64,000 nucleotides of DNA from Oceanobacillus sp. J11TS1 (GCF_018333215.1 NZ_BORO01000008.1:1-64000), one strand, 5' to 3'. Counted from the first letter of the stretch, positions 17,722 through 28,683 are shown. The notes: generated by a model from the letters alone, not told the origin. Numbers and translations: made by a program.

Positions 17722-18534
17722 ATGACTGCTCAGCAAGTTATTTATGTGTTATCTGATTCTGTAGGAGAAACTGCCGAGTTAGTAATTAAAGCAGGCTTAA
17801 GCCAATTCAAAAATGGGGATTATAGAATACAGCGTATCCCTTACGTAGAAGATAAAGAAACCATTGATGAATTTTTACAGCAGGCAAAAATAAATTCAAA
17901 TTTGATTGGTTTTACACTGGTTGATCCGGATCTACGTGCATATCTAAACGAGCGTGCCAAAGTAATGGAAATTGAAGCGATTGATATAATGGGACCTATA
18001 ATGGATGCGATGGAGCGTGTGTTCAGTGTTCAGCCTCGATTAGAAGCTGGTCTTGTTCATAAATTGGATGAAGATTATTTCAAAAAGATTGAAGCGATTG
18101 AGTTTGCCGTAAAGTATGATGATGGGAGAGATCCTAGAGGGATTGCTCGCGCAGATATCGTATTAATTGGTGTTTCCAGAACTTCAAAAACGCCGCTATC
18201 TCAATTTCTAGCACATAAACGTTTTAAAGTGGCAAATGTGCCAATTGTTCCGGAAGTGGATCCGCCCGAAGAACTTATGATGGTTGATCCGAAAAAATGT
18301 ATTGGTTTACGCATCTCGGCTGATAAATTAAACGGTATCCGAAAAGAACGTTTAAAAGCACTTGGATTAGGTGATCAAGCAACTTATGCAAACGTAAAAC
18401 GGATTGAAGAAGAATTAGCATTTTTCAATAATGTTGTTGAGAGAATAGGCTGTCCGGTAATAGATGTTTCTCACAAAGCAGTGGAAGAGACGGCCAACCA
18501 AATTATACGTATGCGACAAGGAATAAATGAATAG
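17722..18534 (+). CDS. ppsR: Pyruvate,phosphate dikinase/PEP synthase regulatory protein (YqfL)
   Basis: Bifunctional ADP-dependent kinase/Pi-dependent phosphorylase of the DUF299 family. Opens [18 protein letters not shown]; the P-loop-like [11 protein letters not shown] is near 150-160. 270 residues from ATG 17722, which sits nine bases after GGGGAGG; ATG 17713 is too close to that site. Follows ccpN by 31 bp and likely shares its transcript. B. subtilis YqfL supports ccpN-dependent control genetically. Confidence 0.92.
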   Translation: MTAQQVIYVLSDSVGETAELVIKAGLSQFKNGDYRIQRIPYVEDKETIDEFLQQAKINSNLIGFTLVDPDLRAYLNERAKVMEIEAIDIMGPIMDAMERVFSVQPRLEAGLVHKLDEDYFKKIEAIEFAVKYDDGRDPRGIARADIVLIGVSRTSKTPLSQFLAHKRFKVANVPIVPEVDPPEELMMVDPKKCIGLRISADKLNGIRKERLKALGLGDQATYANVKRIEEELAFFNNVVERIGCPVIDVSHKAVEETANQIIRMRQGINE

Positions 18535-18678
18535 TAGATTAAAAGTCAGTTATTATGGGTGTATGATCGTACACATATGGGTTACCTCATGAAAACGCGT
18601 AGTAATTTTCGCCGCTGCTAAAAGCATTATTACGTCCGCTTTGGCAGTAAAGGGCCATAATTATATAGGTTTGAAAAG

Positions 18679-18718
18679 CATTCTGTACGGATCTATCACG
18701 GAATGTTTTTCTTTTTTT
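18679..18718 (+). terminator. Terminator after ppsR
   Basis: CATTCTGT (18679-18686) pairs with ACGGAATG (18698-18705) and is followed by TTTTTCTTTTTTT. Confidence 0.75.
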
Positions 18719-18720
18719 GA

Positions 18721-18769
18721 TAGATTTCTATACAAATTAATAGAAATCTATTAAGAAATATATTATAAT
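18721..18769 (+). promoter_or_regulatory. Promoter region of dnaG-sigA with an overlapping dyad
   Basis: A perfect 11-bp inverted repeat, TAGATTTCTAT / ATAGAAATCTA (18721-18731, 18740-18750), directly precedes a consensus -10 TATAAT at 18764-18769. The -35 position falls inside the right arm and is weak. The arrangement is what an operator over a promoter would look like. About 225 bp of AT-rich leader follow before dnaG; yqxD, expected here, is absent. Confidence 0.5.
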
Positions 18770-18994
18770 GGTAAATCGTATGAGCAGATTTATTTAAAAT
18801 ACATTTTTAAACATAATTTGTTCTTAAAAGAAGGATTCTATGTATCCTTTGTAGAAACTATTTTAAGGCTATTTTTTTTGAGAATAAGAAAAAAATATGT
18901 CGAATATTGAGTGATAAGGTAAGAGAAGTATAAAAAGGAGGATTTTGTACAATCTCTCTTAAGAAAACAAAAAAAAGAATAGTTGGTGGTAACC

Positions 18995-20800
18995 GTGGCT
19001 AATCAAGTACCTGAACCAATTATTGAAGAAGTCAAAAAATCCAATGATATTGTCGATGTTATTGGAGAATATATGCAATTAAAAAAACAAGGTAAAAACT
19101 ATTTTGGTTTATGCCCCTTTCATGGTGAAAATACACCATCCTTTTCTGTCACACAAGAAAAACAAATCTTTCACTGCTTTGGTTGTGGCAAAGGAGGAAA
19201 TGTTTTCTCGTTTCTGATGGAAATGGAGAATTTCACATTTTATGAAGCGCTAAAGCATTTAGCAGATCGTAGTGGAATAGAACTGCCGACAACCTCCATT
19301 AAAAAAGAATCATCCTTATCGGAAGAAACAGAGCAGATGCTCTCAGCGTACGAGTGGCTAACAAAATTGTACCATCACCTCATAAAGTACCAAAAAGATG
19401 GGAAAGATGGGTTAGAGTATTTAAAAAGTCGCGGAATTACAAAAGAGACATTGGAAGAATTTCAAATTGGATATGCTCCAAATAAGCGTGATTTCACTGC
19501 TAAGTTTCTTACGCAGAAAGGATTTTCTAAGCCGTTGTTATTGAAAAGTGGTATTTTGGCAGGAAATGACAATAATGAAGTGATTGATCGATTTCGCGGT
19601 AGAATTATTTTCCCGATACGTAATGCATTGGGGCGTACTGTCGGTTTTGGCGGCAGGGCATTGCCGGATGATAATGGTCCTAAATATTTAAATAGTTCAG
19701 AAGGCGAGTTATTTCAAAAAAGTAAGCTTTTATATAATTTTGATTTAGCAAAACGTCATATTCGTAAAGAAAATGAAGCTATTTTAATGGAAGGATATAT
19801 GGACGTCATATCTGCCTACCAAGCAGGTGTTAAAAATGTTGTGGCCACATTGGGGACGGCTATTACAGAGACCCAGGCAAAACTTTTGAATCGCTATGTA
19901 CAAACCGTGGTCATTTGCTTTGATGGGGATAGTGCCGGGATAGAAGCTGCATACAAAGCCGCTCTTTTATTAAAATCCGTTGGCTGTGAAGTCCGAATTG
20001 CAAAGTTGGACGCAGAGGACGACCCGGATAGTTTTATCTTGACTCACGGAGCAGAAGCTTTTAAGGAACGGATTATACGGACTAGTGATACCTATATGAG
20101 CTTTTTTATGCGATATCAGCGCAGACACTTTAACTTACACGTGGAAAGTGAGCGCATTGAATATATTGAACGTGTTTTAAAAGAACTTTCCATGATTGAG
20201 AGTGCGCTGGAACGGGAATATTATATTCAGGAATTGCATAAAGCATTTGACTTATCCGTAGATACCTTGATGAAGCAGTTAGCTCAGTATCAGAAAAGTC
20301 TTCCTGCATCAAAGGATAATCAACGTAATAAGAGTAATACTAATCAGTATATATCTGTTAAGAAGAAAAAGTTATACCCTGCATACGTTAATGCTGAAAA
20401 ACGAATCTTATCCTATATGCTTCAAGATGCTTATATTGCAGAAAAAGTGCAGTATGACCTCGGAGCCGGATTTAATGTAAATGACCATAAAATTGTGGCA
20501 ACACATTTATATGCATTCTATGAAGAAGGAAATTCACCAGACATTGGTTTATTTATGGAAAGGTTATCTGATAAGCACCTTAAGAATCAAGTAATCGAGT
20601 TAGCAATGTCCAGTGATGTGCAAAACAGCACAGAGGAAGAAATCGATGATTATTTGCGAATTATTCATCGTGAAGCAAACCAAAGCGGGAAGAAAAAAAC
20701 GCTAAAAGAACAGCAGAAAAAAGCAGAACAAGAAAATGATCCCTTAGAGGCTGCGCGCCTGGCAATGGAACTGATTCAGTTGCAAAAGGAAAAGAAATGA
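18995..20800 (+). CDS. dnaG: DNA primase
   Basis: About 601 residues. Zinc-binding domain with CPFHGENTP and CFGCGKGG (about 40-66), the primase core with TOPRIM motifs EGYMDV and DGDSAG (about 260-310), and a C-terminal helicase-binding region. Makes RNA primers for replication. GTG 18995 has GGTGG five bases upstream; TTG 18983 in frame is less likely. Part of the dnaG-sigA macromolecular synthesis operon. Confidence 0.97.
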   Translation: MANQVPEPIIEEVKKSNDIVDVIGEYMQLKKQGKNYFGLCPFHGENTPSFSVTQEKQIFHCFGCGKGGNVFSFLMEMENFTFYEALKHLADRSGIELPTTSIKKESSLSEETEQMLSAYEWLTKLYHHLIKYQKDGKDGLEYLKSRGITKETLEEFQIGYAPNKRDFTAKFLTQKGFSKPLLLKSGILAGNDNNEVIDRFRGRIIFPIRNALGRTVGFGGRALPDDNGPKYLNSSEGELFQKSKLLYNFDLAKRHIRKENEAILMEGYMDVISAYQAGVKNVVATLGTAITETQAKLLNRYVQTVVICFDGDSAGIEAAYKAALLLKSVGCEVRIAKLDAEDDPDSFILTHGAEAFKERIIRTSDTYMSFFMRYQRRHFNLHVESERIEYIERVLKELSMIESALEREYYIQELHKAFDLSVDTLMKQLAQYQKSLPASKDNQRNKSNTNQYISVKKKKLYPAYVNAEKRILSYMLQDAYIAEKVQYDLGAGFNVNDHKIVATHLYAFYEEGNSPDIGLFMERLSDKHLKNQVIELAMSSDVQNSTEEEIDDYLRIIHREANQSGKKKTLKEQQKKAEQENDPLEAARLAMELIQLQKEKK

Positions 20801-20834
20801 AAGTAAATTCAACAATTTGGAAGGAGGGGGACTC

Positions 20835-21950
20835 ATGGCCGAACAAAAATCTTCGCATATGAAAGAACCAGAATTAACATTAGAGCAAGCAAAAGAAAAA
20901 CTAGTTGAAATGGGTAAGAAACGTGGTACGCTTGCTTATGAAGAAGTGGCAGACGGTTTATCTAATTTTGACATGGAACCCGAGCAAATGGACGAATTTT
21001 ATGAGCACCTAGAAGAACAGGGTGTCGATGTATTAGGTGAGTCTGAGGATGACCCCGAAATGCAAAAAATAGCAAAAGAAGAAGAAATTAATCTAAATGA
21101 TCTTAGTGTACCTCTAGGGATTAAGATAAATGATCCTGTTCGTATGTATTTAAAAGAAATTGGCAGAGTCGATTTACTTTCTGCAGCAGAAGAAATTGAA
21201 CTTGCTTCTCGTATTGAAGAAGGGGATATTGAAGCGAAAAGAAGGTTAGCTGAGGCCAACCTTCGTCTCGTAGTCAGTATCGCAAAACGATATGTTGGAC
21301 GAGGCATGCTTTTCCTAGATTTAATTCAGGAAGGAAATATGGGTCTCATTAAAGCGGTTGAGAAATTTGACTATCGTAAAGGATTTAAATTTAGTACCTA
21401 TGCAACTTGGTGGATTAGACAAGCGATTACGCGTGCGATTGCAGACCAGGCTCGTACAATTCGTATACCAGTTCATATGGTTGAAACCATCAATAAATTA
21501 ATCCGTGTTCAACGTTCCTTGCTGCAAGACTTAGGACGTGAGCCGACACCAGAAGAAATTGGTGAAGAAATGGAGCTAAGTCCGGATAAGGTTCGTGATA
21601 TCCTAAAAATTGCTCAAGAGCCGGTATCATTAGAAACACCTATCGGGGAAGAGGATGACTCCCATTTAGGAGATTTCATTGAAGACCAGGAAGCAATTTC
21701 TCCGTCTGATCATGCTGCGTATGAATTGTTAAAAGAACAGCTTGAGGATGTGTTGGACACGTTAACAGATCGAGAAGAAAATGTACTTCGTTTACGTTTT
21801 GGATTAGATGATGGCAGAACAAGAACGCTTGAAGAAGTTGGAAAAGTGTTTGGTGTGACCAGAGAACGTATCCGACAAATTGAAGCAAAAGCATTACGTA
21901 AATTAAGACATCCAAGCAGAAGCAAACGATTAAAAGACTTTCTTGATTGA
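20835..21950 (+). CDS. sigA: Housekeeping sigma factor SigA (RpoD)
   Basis: 371 residues, the usual Bacillus size. Region 1.1 at the N-terminus, region 2 with the [20 protein letters not shown] core and [11 protein letters not shown], region 3, and region 4 ending with the helix-turn-helix [21 protein letters not shown] 20835 has a near-perfect AAGGAGGGGG site. Located 34 bp after dnaG, in the same operon. Confidence 0.98.
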   Translation: MAEQKSSHMKEPELTLEQAKEKLVEMGKKRGTLAYEEVADGLSNFDMEPEQMDEFYEHLEEQGVDVLGESEDDPEMQKIAKEEEINLNDLSVPLGIKINDPVRMYLKEIGRVDLLSAAEEIELASRIEEGDIEAKRRLAEANLRLVVSIAKRYVGRGMLFLDLIQEGNMGLIKAVEKFDYRKGFKFSTYATWWIRQAITRAIADQARTIRIPVHMVETINKLIRVQRSLLQDLGREPTPEEIGEEMELSPDKVRDILKIAQEPVSLETPIGEEDDSHLGDFIEDQEAISPSDHAAYELLKEQLEDVLDTLTDREENVLRLRFGLDDGRTRTLEEVGKVFGVTRERIRQIEAKALRKLRHPSRSKRLKDFLD

Positions 21951-21981
21951 TTCCATCATAAATTAGTTATATCAGATAGTA

Positions 21982-22027
21982 AACTGGAATGTGCAAACAG
22001 CACCCGAGTTATTTGCGCATTCCAGTT
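21982..22027 (+). terminator. Long hairpin after sigA
   Basis: Sixteen-bp stem AACTGGAATGTGCAAA / TTTGCGCATTCCAGTT with a single G-U type mismatch. No T-tract follows; probable terminator or 3'-end stabiliser. Confidence 0.6.
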
Positions 22028-22125
22028 ACTAAATATGTTTATTCAGGTCATAAAATGGAAACTTCAAGAAGCGGAAGTTTTATGGATCCCCATGATAAAT
22101 TATAGAATGAAGCTTAGGTGGATGT

Positions 22126-22718
22126 ATGTACAATCAAGAAAAAAATCAAGTGATTATTCAAGAAATTTTAAAGTGGAAAGAAAATCGTTTATTATCTGAA
22201 GAACACTGCGATTTTTTACTAGCATTATACACTAAGAGCGGCGAAATAGATATCCCGATGCAAGGAACCATTCATAAGAAAAACGCTTTATGGTCTTTAT
22301 GGAAAAGCATTCATTTGATTATGATTTTATTCATTTTAGTAAGCGTTATCTCTTTGGATTATTACGGCTATCTTCCTTGGTTTGCCACGCTGGGAATTTT
22401 AAGTGTGGGGCATTAGTAATGAATAGCCTTTTCTATATAAAAATGAGCAAGAATGAATCGCGGCGTTATTGCTATTTATTTATATTTCTTCAATTTTTAT
22501 ATGTTTTACAATTAACCGTACTTGTCTTAGAAATCATTCGATTGGAAAATCTCACTAATATGGTTGTTATCATGAATGGGATTGGCTGGATTATTTTTGG
22601 GTCTGTAAAAAAGCTGCCTATTTTTCTTAGTGCTAATATAGCGATACCAGAATTTATGTCGTATTTTTTAAATATCTTGGTTAGCTCTTTAAAATTCTTT
22701 GTATTTCGAGTAAACTAA
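22126..22718 (+). pseudogene. Frameshifted membrane protein gene between sigA and cccA
   Basis: ATG 22126 opens a 96-residue frame: a hydrophilic head (about 1-50, with LSEEHCDFLLALYTKSGE) and a first membrane region ending LGILSVGH-stop at 22416. A second frame, one base out of phase, continues from about 22410 to TAA 22716-22718 with several hydrophobic segments and no start of its own. Joined, they would make a ~195-residue multi-pass membrane protein. A one-base deletion near 22400-22425 explains this. I do not recognise a function. Sequencing error is the alternative. Confidence 0.65.
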
Positions 22719-22765
22719 TAGTAGTAATAATATAAAAATTTTTGTATACATAAGGAGGAAGCATC

Positions 22766-23164
22766 ATGAAGAAAAATCCGGTTATACCATATGCTATTAT
22801 TGCCGGGCTGGGGATTCTTGCAGTAATTATTATTGCAGTTATTGGTATTGATCAAAGACAAGCAATTCAAGAAGCTGAAGAAAATGGTGGCGAACCAACA
22901 GAACAAACAGAAGGAGAAGAAGGCGGAGAGTCTACTACTGCAGATGCTGCAGAACAAATCTTCCAAACAAATTGTTCAAGCTGTCATGGTGCCGATTTAT
23001 CAGGTGCTAATGGTCCTGATTTAACAGAAGTAGGCAGCAGATATTCGCAGGAAGAAATCACTGAAATTGTTCAAAATGGAACTGATGGGGGCATGCCACA
23101 ATTTCCACAAATACAAGGTGAGGACTTAGAAGCACTTACTAAGTGGTTAAGTGAGCATCAGTAA
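22766..23164 (+). CDS. cccA: Cytochrome c-550-like membrane-anchored cytochrome
   Basis: 132 residues. One N-terminal membrane anchor (about 6-25), an acidic Glu/Gly linker (about 33-55), and a cytochrome c domain with CSSCHG (Cys70, Cys73, His74) and the axial methionine in GGMPQF near 109. Acts on the outer membrane face in respiratory electron transfer. ATG 22766 follows AAGGAGGAAG. Same place as cccA downstream of sigA in B. subtilis. Confidence 0.93.
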   Translation: MKKNPVIPYAIIAGLGILAVIIIAVIGIDQRQAIQEAEENGGEPTEQTEGEEGGESTTADAAEQIFQTNCSSCHGADLSGANGPDLTEVGSRYSQEEITEIVQNGTDGGMPQFPQIQGEDLEALTKWLSEHQ

Positions 23165-23186
23165 TATATAATGGAAGAAATGAATG

Positions 23187-23218
23187 AAAGCTTTCTGATT
23201 CGTGCAGAAAGCTTTTCT
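23187..23218 (+). terminator. Terminator after cccA
   Basis: AAAGCTTTCTG (23187-23197) pairs with CAGAAAGCTTT (23205-23215) and a short T-rich tail follows. Confidence 0.7.
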
Positions 23219-23255
23219 TATTGTAAAATGTTGTGTTCTAAAAGGAGTAAAAAGA

Positions 23256-23990
23256 ATGAATCAAAAAGTAAACCTCTCAAATCGACTAAAAATAGTTGCC
23301 AGCTACCTTCCTCAAGGTGCTAACTTTGCAGACATTGGTTCTGATCATGCTTACTTGCCAGCTTATGTGTGTCTAGAGGATAAGACAGCAAAAGCAATTG
23401 CCGGGGAAGTTAATCAAGGACCTTTAGATAGTGCGAATAAAACCATTCAATTTCATCAATTAGAAAATCGAATCGATGCTCGCTTAGGAGATGGTTTGGC
23501 GGTATTAGAACAAGGAGAAGTCGACCAGATTGTGATTGCTGGAATGGGAGGTTCTTTAATCCGTTCCATTCTAAAATCCAATCCATCGATTGCCAAATCT
23601 GCTAAACGAATTATTGCACAGCCAAATGTGGATGCGAGAATGGTAAGGCAATGGTTTGACCAAAATAATTTTGTATTGATTGCAGAAGAAATTGTTGATG
23701 AACAAGGTCATATTTATGAAATACTAGTTGCGGATCGAATTACGGAGGTATCCACACCATATAGCAATGACCAACAAATAAAGAATAAACAGTTTTTATT
23801 AGGACCATATTTATTAAAAGAAAGAACTGCTGTTTTTAAGAAGAAATGGATGCAAGAGGAAGCCAATTTGGAACGAATTATTTCTCAAATGCAGCAGGCG
23901 AAGCAAGTGAATAATGAGAAAATAGCTGAATTCAAAACAGAATTGCACTGGATTAAGGAGGAACTTCATGATGAAAAAACAGACGCTTAA
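23256..23990 (+). CDS. trmK: tRNA (adenine22-N1)-methyltransferase TrmK
   Basis: SAM-dependent methyltransferase with ANFADIGSDHAYLP as the SAM-binding loop and the catalytic-face motif IAGMGG. Methylates A22 of tRNA-Ser/Tyr in Gram-positives. 244 residues from ATG 23256, eleven bases after AAAGGAG. The 3' end overlaps yqfO by 23 bp, indicating coupled translation. Confidence 0.93.
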   Translation: MNQKVNLSNRLKIVASYLPQGANFADIGSDHAYLPAYVCLEDKTAKAIAGEVNQGPLDSANKTIQFHQLENRIDARLGDGLAVLEQGEVDQIVIAGMGGSLIRSILKSNPSIAKSAKRIIAQPNVDARMVRQWFDQNNFVLIAEEIVDEQGHIYEILVADRITEVSTPYSNDQQIKNKQFLLGPYLLKERTAVFKKKWMQEEANLERIISQMQQAKQVNNEKIAEFKTELHWIKEELHDEKTDA

Positions 23991-25089
23991 ACATGCTGAT
24001 TTTTTTCAAATAATGGACCAGTGGGCGCCCAAAAGTCTCGCCTATACTTGGGATAATGTTGGTTTGCAGGTAGGAAGGTTTCATGATACGACCTCAAATA
24101 TCCTCGTTACATTAGATGTCACAGAAGAAGTCATTGATGAAGCAATTGAAAAGCAAGCAAATCTCATCATCGCGCATCACCCGTTGCTATTTCAGCCTTT
24201 AAAACAGATCAATGTTGACCATCCGAAAGGCAGAGTGGTACAAAAGCTTTTAAAAAATGATATTTCTGTTTTTGCGGCACATACCAACTTAGATGTTGCA
24301 GAAGGCGGTGTGAATGATTTAATAAGTGAAGCAATTGGTCTGACGAAAAGAGAAGCTTTAGAAGTTCTAGATCATGAGGCTTTATATAAATGTGTCGTCT
24401 TTGTGCCGGATTCTCATACAGAGGAATTGCGTGAGGCTTTTAATAATGGTGGAGCAGGTCAGATTGGTGATTATAGTCATTGTACCTTTCAAAGTGCTGG
24501 AGAAGGTACGTTTCGGCCTTTAGAGGGATCCACACCGTATATTGGCGAGCAAAATGAATTAACGTATGTTTCTGAGAAAAAGCTAGAAGCAATTGTTCCT
24601 AAGAAAAACCTTACTAACGTTATTCAGGCCATTCTAACTGCACACCCTTATGAAGAGCCGGCTTATGATATTTACCCATTAGAAAACAAAGGCAAAGCAA
24701 TTGGCATTGGGCGTTTTGGCGTATTAAGCCAACCTGTACCTATGAAAGAATTTATTCAATCCGTAAAAGAAAGTTTAGATATGCCTGCAGTACGAGTTTC
24801 TGGTAATATAGAAAAGAATGTAAAAAGAGTTGCTGTATTGGGAGGAAGCGGAGAGAAGTACATTGGACATGCACTTCGGAAAAAAGCGGATGTATATATT
24901 ACAGGCGATATGACATTCCACGCTGCTCAAGATGCAGAGCAAATGGGGTTAACTGTTATTGATGCTGGACATTATATTGAAAAAATCATGAAAACAGCTA
25001 CACAGCAGAAATTAGTACAGAATATCCATGCATTTAAGTCAAATATATTCGTTTCACAAGTAAATACAGATCCGTTTGTATTTGTATAA
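23968..25089 (+). CDS. yqfO: NIF3/YqfO family metal-binding protein
   Basis: 373 residues. NIF3 core with the metal-binding IAHHPLLFQPL and AAHTNLDVA segments at the N-terminus and a matching GDMTFHAAQ...DAGHYIE pair at the C-terminus; the middle (about 130-235) is the PII-like insert domain of the long form. Often called GTP cyclohydrolase 1 type 2, but the enzymatic role is not settled. ATG 23968 behind AAGGAGG inside trmK. Confidence 0.92.
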   Translation: MMKKQTLKHADFFQIMDQWAPKSLAYTWDNVGLQVGRFHDTTSNILVTLDVTEEVIDEAIEKQANLIIAHHPLLFQPLKQINVDHPKGRVVQKLLKNDISVFAAHTNLDVAEGGVNDLISEAIGLTKREALEVLDHEALYKCVVFVPDSHTEELREAFNNGGAGQIGDYSHCTFQSAGEGTFRPLEGSTPYIGEQNELTYVSEKKLEAIVPKKNLTNVIQAILTAHPYEEPAYDIYPLENKGKAIGIGRFGVLSQPVPMKEFIQSVKESLDMPAVRVSGNIEKNVKRVAVLGGSGEKYIGHALRKKADVYITGDMTFHAAQDAEQMGLTVIDAGHYIEKIMKTATQQKLVQNIHAFKSNIFVSQVNTDPFVFV

Positions 25090-25113
25090 AAATAGAAAGA
25101 AGGAGGGAAAAAG

Positions 25114-26427
25114 ATGGAAAAAACATTCGTCGATTTATCCCTAGATACAGAAATACAAGATATTACGCAACAATTGAATTTTAAAAAGCCAACTGAAATT
25201 CAGGCTAAAGTGATTCCCACTATCTTAGATGGCAGGAGTGTTATTGCTCAATCCAGAACAGGTTCAGGTAAATCACATGCTTTTTTATTACCTATATTTC
25301 AGAAACTGGATGAAAATCAAAAACAAGTGCAGTATGTCATTACTGCACCAACTAGAGAGTTGGCTACACAACTTTACAATGAGGTAAGAAAGATTATTAC
25401 AATTGCTGGCAAGACTGAAAAATGGACTGCAAAATTGCTTGTTGGCGGAACAGATAAACAAAAGACAGTTGAAAAGTTAAAGACGCCGCCAATGATTGTT
25501 GTCGGTACACCAGGCAGGATCTTAGATTTAGTAAAAGATGGTGCACTATCTATCTATAGTGCAGCAACATTTGTTATTGATGAGGCTGACTTAATGTTGG
25601 ATCTGGGCTTTATAGAAGAAGTCGACCAATTATTAGTACGTTCAAAACAAGATATACAGTTACTTGTTTTCTCAGCTACCATTCCACAGCGTTTACAACA
25701 TTTCTTTAAAAAATATTTAAAGAACCCAGAGTACATTAAAATTGAAGAGCATTTTTCTCCAGAAACGATGGAGCATCGACTTATCCGGAAAAAACACCGT
25801 GACGAGGCAAAGATAATTTGGGATATTTCACAGACCATTCATCCTTATTTAGCTTTGATTTTTACAAATGGCAAGCAACAAGCGAATGAACTAGCAGAGG
25901 CATTACAAGGATATGGACTGGAGGTTGGGCTGATTCACGGCGGTTTAACCCCGAGAGAAAGAAAACGTGTGTTAAAAGAGATACAGCAGTTGCGTTTTCA
26001 ATACGTTGTTGCAACAGATTTAGCTTCCAGGGGGATTGACATAAAAGGCGTAAGTCATGTTATTAATGCACAATTGCCTAAAGAAGAGCATTTCTATATT
26101 CATCGCGTAGGCAGAACAGCTCGGGCTGGAATGGAAGGAACAGCAGTTAGCATTTATACAGAAGATGATTCCCGTTTAATTGAACGGTTAGAACAAAATG
26201 GACTCGACTTCTCTTTTATGGAAGTAAAGCAAGGAGAATGGGTTGAGGATAAATCTTGGAATGAAAGACAGCGCCGTAAAACAGCAGATACAACGACAGA
26301 CCGTGAAGCATGGAGACGTGTAAGAAAAGCTAAAAAAGTGAAACCAGGTTATAAGAAGAAACAGAAGAAACAACAAGAACAAATTAAAAGACAATTAACC
26401 AAGCAGCAAAAAGGGAAAAAGCGTTAG
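25114..26427 (+). CDS. cshB: DEAD-box RNA helicase CshB
   Basis: 437 residues. Q motif (NFKKPTEIQ), Walker A SRTGSGKS (about 48), DEAD (about 153), SAT, and [10 protein letters not shown] in the second RecA domain, then a Lys/Arg-rich tail (about 385-437) suited to RNA binding. Cold-shock type helicase. Same order yqfO-cshB-nfo as B. subtilis. Confidence 0.95.
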   Translation: MEKTFVDLSLDTEIQDITQQLNFKKPTEIQAKVIPTILDGRSVIAQSRTGSGKSHAFLLPIFQKLDENQKQVQYVITAPTRELATQLYNEVRKIITIAGKTEKWTAKLLVGGTDKQKTVEKLKTPPMIVVGTPGRILDLVKDGALSIYSAATFVIDEADLMLDLGFIEEVDQLLVRSKQDIQLLVFSATIPQRLQHFFKKYLKNPEYIKIEEHFSPETMEHRLIRKKHRDEAKIIWDISQTIHPYLALIFTNGKQQANELAEALQGYGLEVGLIHGGLTPRERKRVLKEIQQLRFQYVVATDLASRGIDIKGVSHVINAQLPKEEHFYIHRVGRTARAGMEGTAVSIYTEDDSRLIERLEQNGLDFSFMEVKQGEWVEDKSWNERQRRKTADTTTDREAWRRVRKAKKVKPGYKKKQKKQQEQIKRQLTKQQKGKKR

Positions 26428-26437
26428 GAGGAATAAT

Positions 26438-27331
26438 ATGGTAAAAATTGGTTCCCACGTTTCAATGAATGGGAAGAAAATGTTACTAGGTTCCAGTGAA
26501 GAGGCAGCCTCATACGGAGCAAATACATTTATGATTTATACTGGTGCACCGCAAAATACAAGAAGAAAGCCAATTGATGAATTAAATATCGAAGCAGGCT
26601 TAGCACATATGGAAGCAAATGGAATGTCAGACATTGTTGTGCATGCTCCGTATATTATTAATATTGGAAATACGGTTAAGCCGGAAACCTTTGAATTAGG
26701 TGTTAATTTCCTAAGAAGTGAAATAGAACGTACAGAGGCGCTTGGCGCTAAGCAAATCGTTCTTCATCCGGGCGCACATGTCGGCGAAGGTCCCGAAAAA
26801 GGAATCCCTAAGATTATTGAAGGGTTAAATGAAGTTTTAGAACAGAAAAATAACGTTCAAATTGCTTTAGAAACAATGGCTGGAAAAGGTTCGGAAATGG
26901 GACGTACATTTGAAGAACTTGCTGAGATTATCTCTGGTGTAACACATAATGAACATCTTTCTATTTGTTTGGATACTTGTCATATCCATGATGCAGGTTA
27001 TGATATTGTTAATGATTTTGATGGTGTGCTAAACACATTTGATAAAATTATTGGGCTCGACCGCTTAAAAGTTGTCCATGTAAACGATAGTAAGAATGAA
27101 TGTGGAGCACATAAAGATCGTCACGAAAATATTGGGTTTGGTTATATCGGATTTGATGCACTTCATAAGGTAGTTCATCATCCACAGCTTAGTGAACTTC
27201 CTAAGATTTTGGAAACGCCATATGTAGGCACCGATAAGAAAAATAAAAAAGCACCATATAAGTATGAAATAGCTATGCTGCGTGAAGGGGATTTCCAAGA
27301 AAATTTAAAGGAAATCATTATGGAAGGGTAA
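26438..27331 (+). CDS. nfo: Endonuclease IV (AP endonuclease)
   Basis: 297 residues with the trinuclear-zinc TIM barrel signatures: [24 protein letters not shown] and [18 protein letters not shown]. Cleaves DNA at abasic sites; in B. subtilis it also protects spores. Starts ten bases after cshB behind AGGAGG, so is in the same operon. A bidirectional terminator lies between nfo and the convergent yqfT. Confidence 0.96.
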   Translation: MVKIGSHVSMNGKKMLLGSSEEAASYGANTFMIYTGAPQNTRRKPIDELNIEAGLAHMEANGMSDIVVHAPYIINIGNTVKPETFELGVNFLRSEIERTEALGAKQIVLHPGAHVGEGPEKGIPKIIEGLNEVLEQKNNVQIALETMAGKGSEMGRTFEELAEIISGVTHNEHLSICLDTCHIHDAGYDIVNDFDGVLNTFDKIIGLDRLKVVHVNDSKNECGAHKDRHENIGFGYIGFDALHKVVHHPQLSELPKILETPYVGTDKKNKKAPYKYEIAMLREGDFQENLKEIIMEG

Positions 27332-27469
27332 TAAACCCCTCATTAAATGTAAAGATACTGAGCGTCCGTTAGAAATCATAGCGGTTGTCTTCTTTATCGT
27401 AATTACAAGGTGGTTCATGTCGGCCCTAGAGTTGGGCGCTCATTTCTAAATAAGAATGACTTTCAACCA

Positions 27470-27510
27470 ACGTAAAAAGGTGGACAGCCGAGCTGTCCAC
27501 CTTTTTACGT
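27470..27510. terminator. Bidirectional terminator between nfo and yqfT
   Basis: Perfect 19-bp inverted repeat (27470-27488 and 27492-27510) with a 3-nt loop, rich in A on one side and T on the other, so it can serve both convergent genes. Confidence 0.9.
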
Positions 27511-27516
27511 TAATGT

Positions 27517-27798
27517 CTAAAATAAATGCTCCAAACCATAGGATTTTATAACCTCATCCATTAGTTGCTGTGCCGCCAATGCAGTTTTTCGATCCGTAAT
27601 CTTTTCTAATTCATTCATAAACCTGTTTCGGTCTGCTTGGTCGAACGGATTCGGTGAGGACCTTCTTACATAGCTAACAATCTGATTAGCTTGTGTATTT
27701 GTTATAGAAAAACCATATTGGCTGCTATAGTGTAAAATTTCATCCGCAGTTAAATTCCGTAATTTATTTTTGATAATTTCTTTTAAAAAAATAGACAT
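27517..27798 (-). CDS. yqfT: DUF2624 protein YqfT
   Basis: 93 residues, soluble, mostly helical, starting MSIFLKEIIKNKLRNLTADEIL, which matches the DUF2624/YqfT family. Start chosen at the ATG 27798 because AAGGAG lies just upstream on the minus strand; an upstream in-frame start would add 18 residues without a site. Function unknown. Convergent with nfo as in B. subtilis. Confidence 0.88.
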   Translation of the reverse strand: MSIFLKEIIKNKLRNLTADEILHYSSQYGFSITNTQANQIVSYVRRSSPNPFDQADRNRFMNELEKITDRKTALAAQQLMDEVIKSYGLEHLF

Positions 27799-27977
27799 AA
27801 GACCGCTCCTTTTATAAACATGCTTTTTTATTGCATTATGACAATCCATCATGTAAATATATGCAGTTAATAAAACAATTATACCATTCTTTTCTTTAAA
27901 TACCGTATGATACCTGTTTGAAATGAATTAATTTCCGTAAGCTAATACTGTATTTCAAATGGAAAGGAGTTAATTTC

Positions 27978-28340
27978 ATGGATGACAAAGAAAAAGATAC
28001 CCAAGGTACGCCTAATCATGGACGAAAACCCAAACATGGGCCTGCAAATCAAAAATTGGACAGCAAAAGAATGGAGGAATTTTCTGCTGAACTTGCCCCT
28101 TCTGAGCTCCCGGATATGGAACAAGAATCAGGCTTTAACCCGGGAACTTTATATGGTTGGGGAAGTATTGTGTTAGCTATTATTTCCTTCTTTACTTGGC
28201 CGGTTATTTTAGGAGCTGCCAGTATTGTATTTGGTTTTGTAGCACGGAGCAGAGGGACGAACACGCTTGGTATAATAGGAATAATTGCCGGGATTTTATC
28301 ATTATTAAATGCGTTCTTTATTATACCGTTTTTATCTTAG
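27978..28340 (+). CDS. yqfX: YqfX-like DUF4190-type small membrane protein
   Basis: 120 residues: a hydrophilic N-terminal half (about 1-55) and two membrane helices with the GWGSIVLAIISFFTWPVILGAASIVFG pattern split around FVARSRGTNTLGIIGIIAG, typical of DUF4190 proteins. ATG 27978 follows AAAGGAG. Position agrees with yqfX. No defined function. Confidence 0.75.
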   Translation: MDDKEKDTQGTPNHGRKPKHGPANQKLDSKRMEEFSAELAPSELPDMEQESGFNPGTLYGWGSIVLAIISFFTWPVILGAASIVFGFVARSRGTNTLGIIGIIAGILSLLNAFFIIPFLS

Positions 28341-28362
28341 GCTGGATTTCAGCCTTTTTTTA
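28339..28362. terminator. Terminator between yqfX and yqfZ
   Basis: AGGCTG / CAGCCT with a 5-nt loop followed by TTTTTTT on the plus strand. It overlaps the yqfX stop region. Confidence 0.75.
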
Positions 28363-28683
28363 TTGTTCTTGAAATTGGGGGAAGTAGTATATTTCGTGTA
28401 TTTGAATTTCACTAGGAGCAATGGCTGGGTTTAATGATTCAAAAGCGCTTAAGATGGTTTCAACAGAAATGGTATTTGAAGGTATTGTCTGAAGCTCCTC
28501 GGTAATACTTAGGACAGTATCTCCCGGATTTACTTTGACTGGAACTGCTTCAAAATGCGGTAGATCCAACTCTTCTTTACTTATAAAGGTCATTTGCTTG
28601 TCAGAATGAGCTAAGTCTTGAAAAATACTTACAGAAACTAATATAATAAGGGTTGCCAGGGAAATCCTACGAAAAAATGCCAT
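28360..28683 (-). CDS. yqfZ: Exported LysM-like protein, YqfZ-like
   Basis: 107 residues with an N-terminal membrane/signal segment (about 6-24) and a single LysM-like fold, VKVNPGDTVLSITEEL...VETILSAFESLNP...IHEIYYFP. B. subtilis YqfZ is a similar-sized LysM protein made during sporulation. ATG behind AAAGGAG on the minus strand. The cleavage site is unclear; it may stay anchored. Confidence 0.75.
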   Translation of the reverse strand: MAFFRRISLATLIILVSVSIFQDLAHSDKQMTFISKEELDLPHFEAVPVKVNPGDTVLSITEELQTIPSNTISVETILSAFESLNPAIAPSEIQIHEIYYFPQFQEQ

